From: Peribacillus psychrosaccharolyticus ATCC 23296
Lineage (GTDB): Bacteria; Bacillota; Bacilli; Bacillales; DSM-1321
DNA: 41,580 nucleotides
Direction: 5' to 3'
Assembly: GCF_000305495.1 (NCBI RefSeq)
Contig: NZ_AJTN02000154.1
Location: forward strand, 1-41,580
The position numbers were made by a program, and so were the translations under genes. The first letter of the stretch is position 1; every line of letters starts with the position of its first letter. Below, piece after piece: positions 24,526-33,233 of the stretch. Below the pieces are notes generated by a model that had not been told where the DNA came from, made no database searches, and saw only the letters and a list, made by a program, of their open reading frames with translations.

Positions 24526-24633
24526 TATACAGCCTTTTTTATTTTCAAATAAGTACTAGATAGAACCTTAGTGTACAATAAGTAGTGAAAAGGGACTAGA
24601 TTACAGAACGACAATAGAAAAGGTGAATCAAGG

Positions 24634-26574
24634 ATGATAATATATGAGGCAATTAAAAGTGAATTCCTTCATGATGTTTTTGAGGATAAATTAATAGATA
24701 ATATCGTAAATAATTACGCAGAAAAAGTAGGCGGGATAAATAAAAGTGAATTAAGAGCTTGGGATAATTCAATGAAGTATATGCATCTTATTCTATTGGA
24801 TCCAGAAATACCTGATGATGCAGGTGTTGCGATAGAGTTTAAGATTCCTTATACATCTAAACGGGTTGATTTTTTGATATCTGGCAGTAATGATAGAAAT
24901 CAATCTGTCGTTATCGTTGAGCTCAAGCAATGGCAGGATATTGAGAAAGTAGATGGAAAAGAAGCTATTGTTAAGACTTTTCTTGGCGGCGGTGTAAGAG
25001 AAACTACTCACCCTTCTTATCAGGCGTGGTCGTACGCTGCGCTAATTGAGGATTATAATGAAAATGTCCAAGATAACCAAATGGAATTATTTCCTTGCGC
25101 TTACTTGCATAATTATATCAAGGTACCTGATGATCCTATTGTTAATGATAGTTATCAATATTATGTAGAGAAGGCACCCGTTTTTCGAAAAGGCGATGCG
25201 GCAAAGCTCCGCGATTTCATCAAGAAACATATCAAATTTGGTGATAACAAGGAAAACTTGTACAAGATTGAGAATGGCAGAATTCGTCCATCTAAATCAT
25301 TGCAGGATTCCCTTCTTAATATGTTGAAGGGAAATACTGAATTTGTCATGATTGATGATCAGAAGGTTGTGTACGAAGCAGCAAAGATGCTTGCAAAAGA
25401 AGCGCAGAGAACAAATAAAAAGCAGGTATTGATTGTTAAGGGTGGACCAGGAACAGGGAAATCAGTGCTGGCAATCAACCTGTTAGTTGAGTTGACGGCA
25501 CAAAATATGGTTTGTCAGTATGTGACCAAGAATGCTGCGCCAAGGGCTATTTATGCTAAAAAGCTAAAGAAGGACTTTCGAAAGGGGCATATCGATAACC
25601 TCTTTAAAGGATCGGGGAGTTATATTGATGTTCCGAAAAATACGTTCGATGTGCTGATTGTAGACGAAGCGCATCGTCTGAATGAAAAATCAGGCATGTT
25701 CAATCATCTTGGTGAGAATCAAATGAAGGAAATCATTCATGCCTCTAACTTCTCAATCTTTTTCATTGATGAGCGTCAACGCGTAACGCTAAAGGATGCT
25801 GGGAGCATATCGTCAATTCATCACTTTGCTGAACAAGATCAGGCTAGTGTATCGACAGCATTATTGGATTCACAGTTCCGATGTAATGGCTCGGATGGTT
25901 ATTTAGCTTGGATTGATGATGTTCTTCAAATACGAAAAACAGCTAATGAGAGCTATATTGGCAGTAACTATGATTTTCGTGTTTATAGTGATCCAGTTCA
26001 GATGAGGGATGAAATTTACAGGCTGAACAAGTTGAATAACAAAGCCCGATTGTTAGCAGGTTATTGCTGGGACTGGAAAAAGGAAGGCAAGAACAATTCA
26101 CAGGTACATGATATTGAACTATCGAATCAATTCAGCATGAGCTGGAATCTCGGTAATTCGGACAGCTGGGCAATAGATGAAAACTCTGTCCAAGAAGTGG
26201 GCTGTATCCACACCTCTCAAGGGTTGGAATTTGATTATGTAGGAGTAATCATTGGAGATGACATGTACCATAGTGATGATTTGGTACAAACCGATTTTAC
26301 AAAAAGGGCCAAAACCGACAGTTCATTAAAAGGAATAAAAAAGCTATCAAAAGAAGAACCAGAGAAAGCAATGAAACTGGCTGATGAGATTATCCGGAAC
26401 ACGTATAGGACGCTCTTAACCAGAGGGCAAAAAGGGTGCTTCGTCTACTGTACAAATAAGGATTTGGAAAATTACTTGCTCGAACGCATTGGAGAAATCC
26501 AAGCACAGTATGAGCCTAACGAGTTTTTTGAAGGGAAGAAGAGTGTTGCAGAGGAAAGGGAGTCTTATAAATAA
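24634..26574 (+). CDS. Nuclease-helicase fusion protein, DUF2075 (Schlafen group 3 type helicase)
   Basis: This 646-residue protein has two parts. Residues 1-200 look like a PD-(D/E)xK nuclease: the order KRVDFLISG (Asp near 79) and VVIVELKQW (E-x-K near 96-98) is the expected active-site pattern. Residues about 245-640 form a P-loop helicase of the DUF2075 family: Walker A GGPGTGKS (near 270), Walker B DVLIVDEAHRL (near 340), a DERQRV motif, a DSQFRCNGSDGY motif and late helicase motifs GCIHTSQGLEFDYVGV and NTYRTLLTRGQKG. Such proteins occur in defence-gene neighbourhoods, but no second defence gene is adjacent here. The start lies after AAGGTGAATCAAGG. A single-gene unit; the substrate is unknown. 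Confidence 0.85.
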   Translation: MIIYEAIKSEFLHDVFEDKLIDNIVNNYAEKVGGINKSELRAWDNSMKYMHLILLDPEIPDDAGVAIEFKIPYTSKRVDFLISGSNDRNQSVVIVELKQWQDIEKVDGKEAIVKTFLGGGVRETTHPSYQAWSYAALIEDYNENVQDNQMELFPCAYLHNYIKVPDDPIVNDSYQYYVEKAPVFRKGDAAKLRDFIKKHIKFGDNKENLYKIENGRIRPSKSLQDSLLNMLKGNTEFVMIDDQKVVYEAAKMLAKEAQRTNKKQVLIVKGGPGTGKSVLAINLLVELTAQNMVCQYVTKNAAPRAIYAKKLKKDFRKGHIDNLFKGSGSYIDVPKNTFDVLIVDEAHRLNEKSGMFNHLGENQMKEIIHASNFSIFFIDERQRVTLKDAGSISSIHHFAEQDQASVSTALLDSQFRCNGSDGYLAWIDDVLQIRKTANESYIGSNYDFRVYSDPVQMRDEIYRLNKLNNKARLLAGYCWDWKKEGKNNSQVHDIELSNQFSMSWNLGNSDSWAIDENSVQEVGCIHTSQGLEFDYVGVIIGDDMYHSDDLVQTDFTKRAKTDSSLKGIKKLSKEEPEKAMKLADEIIRNTYRTLLTRGQKGCFVYCTNKDLENYLLERIGEIQAQYEPNEFFEGKKSVAEERESYK

Positions 26575-26679
26575 TGAGTTTGGTTTTCAATACAGGGAGC
26601 CATTTATAAGTGAGTGTGGTCTATTTCAAGATAAATGACCTATCTTAATGTTTTTGCTTTAAAACTACACACGTAATCT

Positions 26680-26718
26680 AAAGTCATTGATGAAATTTTT
26701 CATTTAATGGCTTTTTTT
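26680..26718 (+). terminator. Terminator of the nuclease-helicase gene
   Basis: AAAGTCATTGATGAAA (26680-26695) pairs, with small mismatches, with TCATTTAATGGCTTT, followed by a T run. It lies about 105 bases after the stop; nothing else is seen between 26575 and 26826. Confidence 0.75.
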
Positions 26719-26826
26719 CATAAATAAAAGCTTTACATCGATATATTAAAAACTGAATATTCAAAATAAAACTTCTTTAAATTCCTTTCCTCGTTTATTA
26801 TAAAAATGAAAGGCGGTGTTAGTTTG

Positions 26827-27992
26827 ATGAATGAAATAGCAAAGAACTTGTCTCTTCCTGCTCTTTTATTGGATCTAGATGCTTTTGATCATAATTGCAA
26901 GAAGATCGCTGAAAAGGCAAATGGAAAAACGATCAGAATCGCTACTAAATCGATACGGTCAATTCCAGTTTTAAAAAGAATTCTCGAATACAGCCCTGTC
27001 TTTAAAGGCGTTATGTGTTATAGCCTCAGTGAAGCTATTTTTCTTGCAGAACAAGGCATTGCGGATATCCTTATAGGTTATCCATGCTTCGATCCCGAAG
27101 CTCATACTAATATAGCAAAATTAAATGGTGAAGGTAACCAAATTACCTGTATGGTCGATTCCATTGAACAGGTTAAGCAGTTAAATGAGATTGCTATAAA
27201 GGCAAATGGTTTTTTTATTTATGTATTGATATTGATATGAGCACCACGTTTGGCAGCCTTCATTTTGGAGTGAGGCGTTCTCCATTAAGAATATCTGATG
27301 ATGTCATCCAGCTAGTCCGATATATAAAGGAATATCCGACACTAAAGCTGATTGGCATCATGGGCTATGAAGCTCAAATTGCTGGGGTAAGTGATAAGCT
27401 GCCTTCTCAGAAACTAAAAAACATAGCTGTTTCTTTTATGAAAAAGAAATCACTCAATAAAATTAAACTGCGAAGGGAGAAAATTGTGCAATCTCTTCAG
27501 AGCGAGGATCTTCAACTAGTATTTGTAAATGGAGGTGGGACGGGTAGTCTTGATACGACGTCGAAAGAAGAAGGTGTTACGGAACTGACTGCAGGTTCAG
27601 GTTTCTATGCCCCTCTGTTATTTGATTATTATCGAGATTTCCGCTATACCCCTGCCTTATTTTTTTCGTTGCCAGTCGTTAGAAAACCATCCCCCAATAT
27701 TTATACTTGTCTTGGAGGTGGGTATGTTTCATCTGGAGTGCATGGTCGGGATAAGGTGCCCATGCCAGTCTATCCGCCGGGTGGTAAACTATTACCATTT
27801 GAAGGAGCGGGGGAAGTGCAAACCCCTGTTTATTATGAAAAGGAAACGTTAGAAATTGGAGATGTCATCATTTTTAGGGCAGCTAAAGCTGGAGAAATAT
27901 GTGAACGGTTTAATGAAATTATTTGTCTTTCTAATCAACAAGTAGTGAATCAATTTCTAACCTATCGGGGGGAAGGGAAATGTTTTCTATAA
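26827..27992 (+). pseudogene. Amino acid deaminase/aldolase (alanine racemase-fold PLP enzyme), frameshifted
   Basis: The gene encodes a PLP enzyme of the D-threonine aldolase/alanine racemase N-terminal fold. The first part (from the ATG at 26827) holds IRIATKSIRS, whose Lys should bind PLP. The frame breaks at a run of seven T (27210-27216). Reading with eight T gives GFFYLCIDIDMSTTFGSLHF, which joins the parts smoothly; the second part then has FVNGGGTGSLDTT and GGGYVSSGVHGRDKVP. So a single T appears to have been lost. As written, the two halves are open at 26827-27240 and 27237-27992, overlapping by four bases. It is either a recent pseudogene, a phase-variable gene or a sequencing error. 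It overlaps the FAD enzyme gene by 13 bases. Confidence 0.85.
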
Positions 27993-29296
27993 TGAAAACG
28001 GCGCAAGGAAAACGATGGAGAAATTGGTCTAAAACATGTGAATGTACTCCGGAAAAAATCCTGTATCCATCCTCAATTGAGGAGGTTGTTTCATTCGTTA
28101 AAGAAGCAGTGAAACAAAAGAAAAAGATTAGAGTAGTAGGAGCAGGGCATTCATTTACTGATTTAGTAAAAACAGATAATTGGCTGGTATCACTTGATTT
28201 ACTTAGTGGAATTGAACAACTTGATGAGGCAGCTAGCACAGTTACCGTTCTGGGCGGCACTAGATTATTTCAATTAGGAGAAGGGCTTGGTCAAGAAGGA
28301 TATTCTCAAGAAAATTTAGGGGATATCAATGTCCAAAGTATTGCGGGGGCTATTTCAACTGGAACGCATGGAACAGGCCTGGAGTTTGGCAATATACCAA
28401 CCCAAGTAGTGGAACTTGTCATTGTTACAGCGTCAGGAGAGGTACTTACTGTCTCCGAGGAACAAAACCCGCAATATTTTAAGGCTTGTCTTCTATCTCT
28501 CGGAGTTCTTGGAATAATTGTAAAAGTAACACTGAAAATAATTAGAACACCTATATACGAATATAGAAGTGAAAAGATAGAATATCCACTTTTTGTGCAA
28601 CAACTTGAATACTTTATCAACGAAAACCGACACTTTGAGTTTTATCTATTCCCATATTCAGATCTTGTCCAAGTTAAAACGATGAATATTACGACGCATA
28701 AACCACAGCGTTTATTATTCCACAATTTAAAAAATCTAATTCTTGAAAATTACTTATTTTTTGTACTGTCAGAGGTATGTCGATTGTTCCCAAAAAGCAG
28801 TCCAACCATCAGCAGATTATCCGCGATGGCCGTTGGAACAACAACCATTACGGCAAAAAGTCATGAGATATTTGCTACTCCAAGACTCGTGAAGTTCAGA
28901 GAAATAGAATATTGTATTCCGCTTCACTATTTTAAGAGCGCCATTCAAGAGATTCGGGAGTGTATTGAACTAAAGAAGCATAAGGTTCATTTTCCGATAG
29001 AATGCAGGACGGTCAAGGCGGATGATATATGGTTTAGCCCTTCTTATCAAAGAGATTCCGCTTATATTGCGTTTCATATGTACAAAGGAATGCCGTATGA
29101 AGAGTATTTTAGAGAAGTGGAAGCGATTATGCAGAAATACGGAGGAAGGCCGCATTGGGGCAAAATGCACAGCCTAGGAAAAAAGGAATTACATGCCTGT
29201 TACCCGAAACTGCCTGACTTTTTAGCCATAAGGCATGAACTAGATCCGCAAGAAATTTTTCTAAATGACTATATCAAAAAGATATTGATTGGATGA
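27980..29296 (+). CDS. FAD-linked oxidase of the D-arabinono-1,4-lactone oxidase family
   Basis: This 438-residue flavoprotein belongs to the VAO family. The N-terminal FAD-binding domain has VVGAGHSFTDLV (about residues 51-62), in which the His is the usual covalent flavin link, and SIAGAISTGTHGTG (about 115-128). The C-terminal half has the ALO pattern ending in GRPHWGKMHSLGKKEL and FLAIRHELDP, similar to sugar-lactone and alditol oxidases. GGGGGAAGGG lies just before the ATG, and the start lies inside the end of the PLP gene, so the two are translationally coupled. The true substrate is unknown. Confidence 0.88.
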   Translation: MFSIMKTAQGKRWRNWSKTCECTPEKILYPSSIEEVVSFVKEAVKQKKKIRVVGAGHSFTDLVKTDNWLVSLDLLSGIEQLDEAASTVTVLGGTRLFQLGEGLGQEGYSQENLGDINVQSIAGAISTGTHGTGLEFGNIPTQVVELVIVTASGEVLTVSEEQNPQYFKACLLSLGVLGIIVKVTLKIIRTPIYEYRSEKIEYPLFVQQLEYFINENRHFEFYLFPYSDLVQVKTMNITTHKPQRLLFHNLKNLILENYLFFVLSEVCRLFPKSSPTISRLSAMAVGTTTITAKSHEIFATPRLVKFREIEYCIPLHYFKSAIQEIRECIELKKHKVHFPIECRTVKADDIWFSPSYQRDSAYIAFHMYKGMPYEEYFREVEAIMQKYGGRPHWGKMHSLGKKELHACYPKLPDFLAIRHELDPQEIFLNDYIKKILIG

Positions 29297-29381
29297 ACAA
29301 AGAACTTACGGGAACAAGGGTAAGACGGTCTCAGTACACAGAGCAATATTTGGAATAGTATATGGCAATTTGTGTTTTTCA

Positions 29382-29416
29382 AAGTGTCTGGCCTTTGCCC
29401 AGGCACTTCAACTTTT
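29382..29416. terminator. Terminator after the FAD oxidase gene
   Basis: AAGTGTCTGG (29382-29391) pairs with CCAGGCACTT (29399-29408), one G-T pair, followed by CAACTTTT on the + strand. It lies about 85 bases after the stop. Confidence 0.7.
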
Positions 29417-29421
29417 ACCCT

Positions 29422-29674
29422 CTATAACGCTAGAAGAACACCAATCAAACAGATAACGATCTCCTGCTTTACCCCACACATACTAGGACAGTCCTTTGAA
29501 TAATTTTTCATCACAAAATTAAAATCTATTAATGCTAGAGACACAAGGGTTTTGACAAAAAAGGAGGAATTTCCTAATATGTCGAAGTGATTAAGTAAGT
29601 TCTCAGTTTCTTTTAAGAACCTTCTCAAAGTGGTGATTTCCTTTTGGCTTACAGCAGCACTTCATACCCACCAT
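29422..29674 (-). pseudogene. Possible short frameshifted gene
   Basis: On the minus strand an ATG at 29674 opens MVGMKCCCKPKGNHHFEKVL and stops at 29603. The neighbouring frame, entered by removing one A from a run of four, continues KETENLLNHFDILGNSSFFV for about 60 codons to 29422, next to the hairpin at 29382. The joined product would be about 80 residues with a Cys cluster near its start and a hydrophobic end. There is no good ribosome binding site. I do not recognise it. Apart from this the interval 29297-29723 shows nothing. Confidence 0.22.
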
Positions 29675-29723
29675 AAATATAAAATGAACGATTAAATGTG
29701 TGACCAATTGGAGGTTGATCATA

Positions 29724-31277
29724 TTGGATTCTGGGGAAATGTGCAGAATACTGATTGTAGATGATGAAATATTAATCAGACGAGGGATTATGCATTATTT
29801 AGATTGGAAATCGGAAGGTTTTCAAATCGTTGGTGAAGCTTCAAATGGTCAAGAAGCTTTGGAATTGATAGAAGCATCGTATCCTCACATTATTATTACA
29901 GACATTGTTATGCCTATCATGGATGGAGAAGAATTAACACGAATCGTCAAAGAAAAATATCCACAAATTCAAATTATTATTTTGAGTAGTTATGGAGAAT
30001 TTGATTATGTGCGCTCCGCCTTTCAACGTGGAGTGGTCGACTATATTCTAAAACCAAAGCTCGAGGCGGACAGTCTATTAAATGTTTTGAAAACGGCTGT
30101 TAAAAGAATTCCAGGTTTTCAATCCAGAGAAAAGGATTTAAGTATTAATCTATCCATCGATCAAATTATCAACAAGTTAGTTTTAGGATACGATGTATAT
30201 TATGGTTTGGAACAGGTTACAAGAGCGTTTCCCTATAGTCATTACTGTTTAATGGGTGTAGACATGAAAAAACAACCATCTAAGGGTTCTGCTGAATTTC
30301 CTGCCCAAGTCAAAGATATCGTTGAAAATGCCTTCAACAAACAGCTAAGCGAGGCCGCTTACTATTCTTTTAACTTTGATTCGAACATAATCGTATTTCT
30401 GGTTAATGTAAATCAAGAAGATTTGACAAAGGTTAGGGATGGTGCCAATCAATTAGCAGCTTCGCAGGTTGAGAGCGGTTTTGCTTTAACCGAGGGATTT
30501 CAACAATTTGGTCAACTAGGAAAAATGTTTAAGGAGAGCCTTCTAAAACTCTTAAACTATCGTTTTTATTTTCCCGATATCCTCGTTTTAACTGAATTTG
30601 ATTTGCCAAGTATTGTGCCTAAAAGTGAAAAATTCAATCTAGATTGGTTTACAGAAGAGTTTATGCGCAAACACTTTGATTCATCCTTTTTCTATTTAAG
30701 GGATTATGCCGAAAAATTATCCAACTGTTTTACTATGGACGTTTTTGAGTATAAAGCATTTTTCAGTAATATCATCTTTAACATCACGATTCTCCTTGGC
30801 AATATGAATTATGAAATAAAAGAACTTGAACAAAGCAGGTACACCTTTTTCAAGCTCATTGACGAAGCAAATTCTGCAAGGGAGACAATTAAACTATTGG
30901 ATCGTTTTATTGTGGAAGCGAATGAAAGCATATTCAAAATGCAAAACCGAGCGGAAAATATAAATATGAAGAAGTTCATGGACTATCTAAAGAATCATTA
31001 TTCGGAGCCGCTTACATTAAACGATGTAGCTGCTACTTTTCATTTTAATCCTTCTTATATTTCAAGTTATTTCAGTGCTCACAATAATGAAGGATTTATA
31101 GAATCTCTGAATAGAATACGGATTGAAGAGGCATGTAAGCTGCTCCTAAAAGAAACAGCGGCCATCTCGGAGATTAGTGAAATGGTCGGTTTCTCGGATC
31201 ACAGTTATTTTTGTAAGGTATTTAAAAAAGTAAAGGGAATGTCCCCTAGTCAATACAAGAGAAAACAATTGATATGA
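29724..31277 (+). CDS. AraC-type response regulator (YesN-like)
   Basis: This 517-residue two-component regulator has an N-terminal receiver domain (ILIVDDEILIRRG; phosphorylated Asp in IIITDIVMPIMDGEE, near residue 57; Lys in YILKPKLE), a roughly 270-residue middle region, and a C-terminal AraC DNA-binding domain with two helix-turn-helix units (LTLNDVAATFHFNPSYISSY and ISEISEMVGFSDHSYFCKVF). The TTG at 29724 has GGAGG 9 bases upstream; an ATG at 29739 is the alternative. It precedes its histidine kinase by 18 bases. It likely activates the transporter and beta-galactosidase genes downstream. Confidence 0.9.
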   Translation: MDSGEMCRILIVDDEILIRRGIMHYLDWKSEGFQIVGEASNGQEALELIEASYPHIIITDIVMPIMDGEELTRIVKEKYPQIQIIILSSYGEFDYVRSAFQRGVVDYILKPKLEADSLLNVLKTAVKRIPGFQSREKDLSINLSIDQIINKLVLGYDVYYGLEQVTRAFPYSHYCLMGVDMKKQPSKGSAEFPAQVKDIVENAFNKQLSEAAYYSFNFDSNIIVFLVNVNQEDLTKVRDGANQLAASQVESGFALTEGFQQFGQLGKMFKESLLKLLNYRFYFPDILVLTEFDLPSIVPKSEKFNLDWFTEEFMRKHFDSSFFYLRDYAEKLSNCFTMDVFEYKAFFSNIIFNITILLGNMNYEIKELEQSRYTFFKLIDEANSARETIKLLDRFIVEANESIFKMQNRAENINMKKFMDYLKNHYSEPLTLNDVAATFHFNPSYISSYFSAHNNEGFIESLNRIRIEEACKLLLKETAAISEISEMVGFSDHSYFCKVFKKVKGMSPSQYKRKQLI

Positions 31278-31295
31278 TAAGGGACGTGATAAGAT

Positions 31296-33068
31296 ATGAG
31301 ATTCATACCCATGCGCTTTAAACATAATACTTTGTTTATTACAATATCCCTTATTACCTTTATGATTATCATTCTGGTTTCAGTAACCATTACATGGACG
31401 ACGATTCGGATGTCTGAGCAATTCTTTTTTGAAAAGTTTAGTATTACGAATGTGAAAATCATAAATGAAATAAAAGAAAGCTTTGAGTCTTTTCATTATT
31501 CTATTGTAATTGCATCCAATAATATACTGCAAAGCGGTGTAATCAAGACCAATCTTACTGAAGAGCAAACAAATGCCGAGAAAATGATCTCATTTTTTAC
31601 TATGGGGGAGTACATTAAGCAAATTCAATCGAACTTTGATACGTATGAGTTTGAAATCATTGTTAAAGGAGAAAATGGGGTCACTTTAACGACCAATCGG
31701 CCTCATTGGCCAATTACTGATCAGGAGCTTAATGAGAGTTTTTTAACAAGCAATACACTAAAAGAACCAAAAAGACTGCTGTATCAATATGATGAACGAA
31801 AGAGTGAAACGAGAAGTATTGAGGAAACAAGGTTTGTTGTGGCTACTAAAGCATTAATGGATCGACTTTCCGGTACGGTATATGGCTCCCTTTATTTTTC
31901 ATTTAGGGAAAGTGAATTCAAAAAGGTCTATGCGAACTATACTAGCCCTGGGAATGATATTTTCATAGTTGATAAGTCAGGGATGATTGTTTCCAGTAAT
32001 CAATCTCAATTAATTGGGAAAAAGGAAGTGGATCTTCTGCGGTATGCGCAAGAGATCAAAACCAATTCTCATAAGTACATGATTGGAAGTTTTAGAGGGA
32101 AGGAGCAGATTATTTTAGTGGAAACACTTCCCTCTTTAGATATGTATCTATTTAATATTATTGACAAGGAAAAGGCATTTGGAAATTTAATCGATAAAAG
32201 AAAAATTGTGCTGATCTCGATAGGGATTGTCTTCATAGCATTGGTCAGTGTATTTTTCGTATCAAGAAGACTGACTAACTCTTTATCAAGACTTGTAAGA
32301 CAGATTGAAAATGCGCCAAAATCTGAATTTCGTCAATATGTGGCTGTCTTAGGTACATATGAAACGAGGCAGATCGGCCATGCTTTTAATTCTATGCTGG
32401 ACGAGCTGCATGAGTATGTGGAGCAGCTGATGCTTTCGCAAAAGCAAAAACGGAATGCGGAACTGGCAGCCCTGCAGCAACAAATCAATCCACACTTTTT
32501 GTACAATACATTGGCTTCCATCAAATTTATGGTGCAGCAGGACAGTAAGGAAGATACCGAAGCAATGATTACCGCTTTGATTTCGCTGCTTCAGAATACA
32601 ATAGGGAATGTTAATGAAACTGTTACTGTCAGAGAGGAATTGGATAATTTGAAAAACTATGTTTTCATAAATCAAAAGCGTTATGGTAATCAAATAAATG
32701 TAAGTTATCTGGTTGCGCCTGATTGTCTGAATGTCAGATTGCCTAAACTGATCTTACAGCCCTTTATGGAAAATTCATTTTTCCATGGGTTCAATCGTAA
32801 AGCGGGGGGATCAATCCATGTCTTAATTTGGCAGGAAGAGGACAATCTGATTTGTGAAGTAGTAGATAACGGTGATGGAATAGGGGAATTAACAGAAACT
32901 AATCTTCCCAAATATAAACGACAGCTTTTCTCAGGAATAGGTGTTATGAATGTTCATGAGCGAATTCAACTCATTTATGGGGAAGAGTATGGTGTAACCA
33001 TTTCCAGCAAACAGGGTGAAGGAACAAAGGTACGGATTATCCTTCCTTCTCATGTAGAACAAAAATAG
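31296..33068 (+). CDS. Sensor histidine kinase (YesM-like)
   Basis: This 590-residue membrane kinase has a first transmembrane helix (about residues 11-34), an extracytoplasmic sensor region of about 270 residues, a second helix (about 303-323), a HAMP domain, then a His_kinase domain with the phospho-accepting His in QQQINPHFLYNTLASIKFMV (about residue 400) and an HATPase with QPFMENSFFHGF and VVDNGDGIGEL. This is the usual layout of carbohydrate-sensing YesM kinases. It pairs with the response regulator upstream. Its ligand is probably the sugar carried by the adjacent importer. Confidence 0.91.
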   Translation: MRFIPMRFKHNTLFITISLITFMIIILVSVTITWTTIRMSEQFFFEKFSITNVKIINEIKESFESFHYSIVIASNNILQSGVIKTNLTEEQTNAEKMISFFTMGEYIKQIQSNFDTYEFEIIVKGENGVTLTTNRPHWPITDQELNESFLTSNTLKEPKRLLYQYDERKSETRSIEETRFVVATKALMDRLSGTVYGSLYFSFRESEFKKVYANYTSPGNDIFIVDKSGMIVSSNQSQLIGKKEVDLLRYAQEIKTNSHKYMIGSFRGKEQIILVETLPSLDMYLFNIIDKEKAFGNLIDKRKIVLISIGIVFIALVSVFFVSRRLTNSLSRLVRQIENAPKSEFRQYVAVLGTYETRQIGHAFNSMLDELHEYVEQLMLSQKQKRNAELAALQQQINPHFLYNTLASIKFMVQQDSKEDTEAMITALISLLQNTIGNVNETVTVREELDNLKNYVFINQKRYGNQINVSYLVAPDCLNVRLPKLILQPFMENSFFHGFNRKAGGSIHVLIWQEEDNLICEVVDNGDGIGELTETNLPKYKRQLFSGIGVMNVHERIQLIYGEEYGVTISSKQGEGTKVRIILPSHVEQK

Positions 33069-33198
33069 TTATAAAATCTAAAGATATTCCAAATTCTAAA
33101 AAATAAACGCACGACCAAATCCTAAAAATAATCCAAGTTTACGAAAATATCTTCCTACCGAGTAATGGTGAAGAGGTGATAACATAAATATGTAGAAA

Positions 33199-33212
33199 TG
33201 ATAACGCTTACA
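33199..33212. promoter_or_regulatory. cre-like site for CcpA
   Basis: TGATAACGCTTACA matches the catabolite-responsive element consensus TGWAANCGNTNWCA except at one position. It lies 22 bases upstream of the binding-protein start codon, where bound CcpA would block transcription in the presence of preferred sugars. Confidence 0.65.
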
Positions 33213-33233
33213 AATAGAATTGGGGGGATATCA

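Noticed and set aside
33190-33195. An ATG directly followed by TAG downstream of GAGGTG, upstream of the sugar-binding protein gene
   Set aside because: A start-stop element could regulate translation, but spacing is long (11 bases) and it may be chance.
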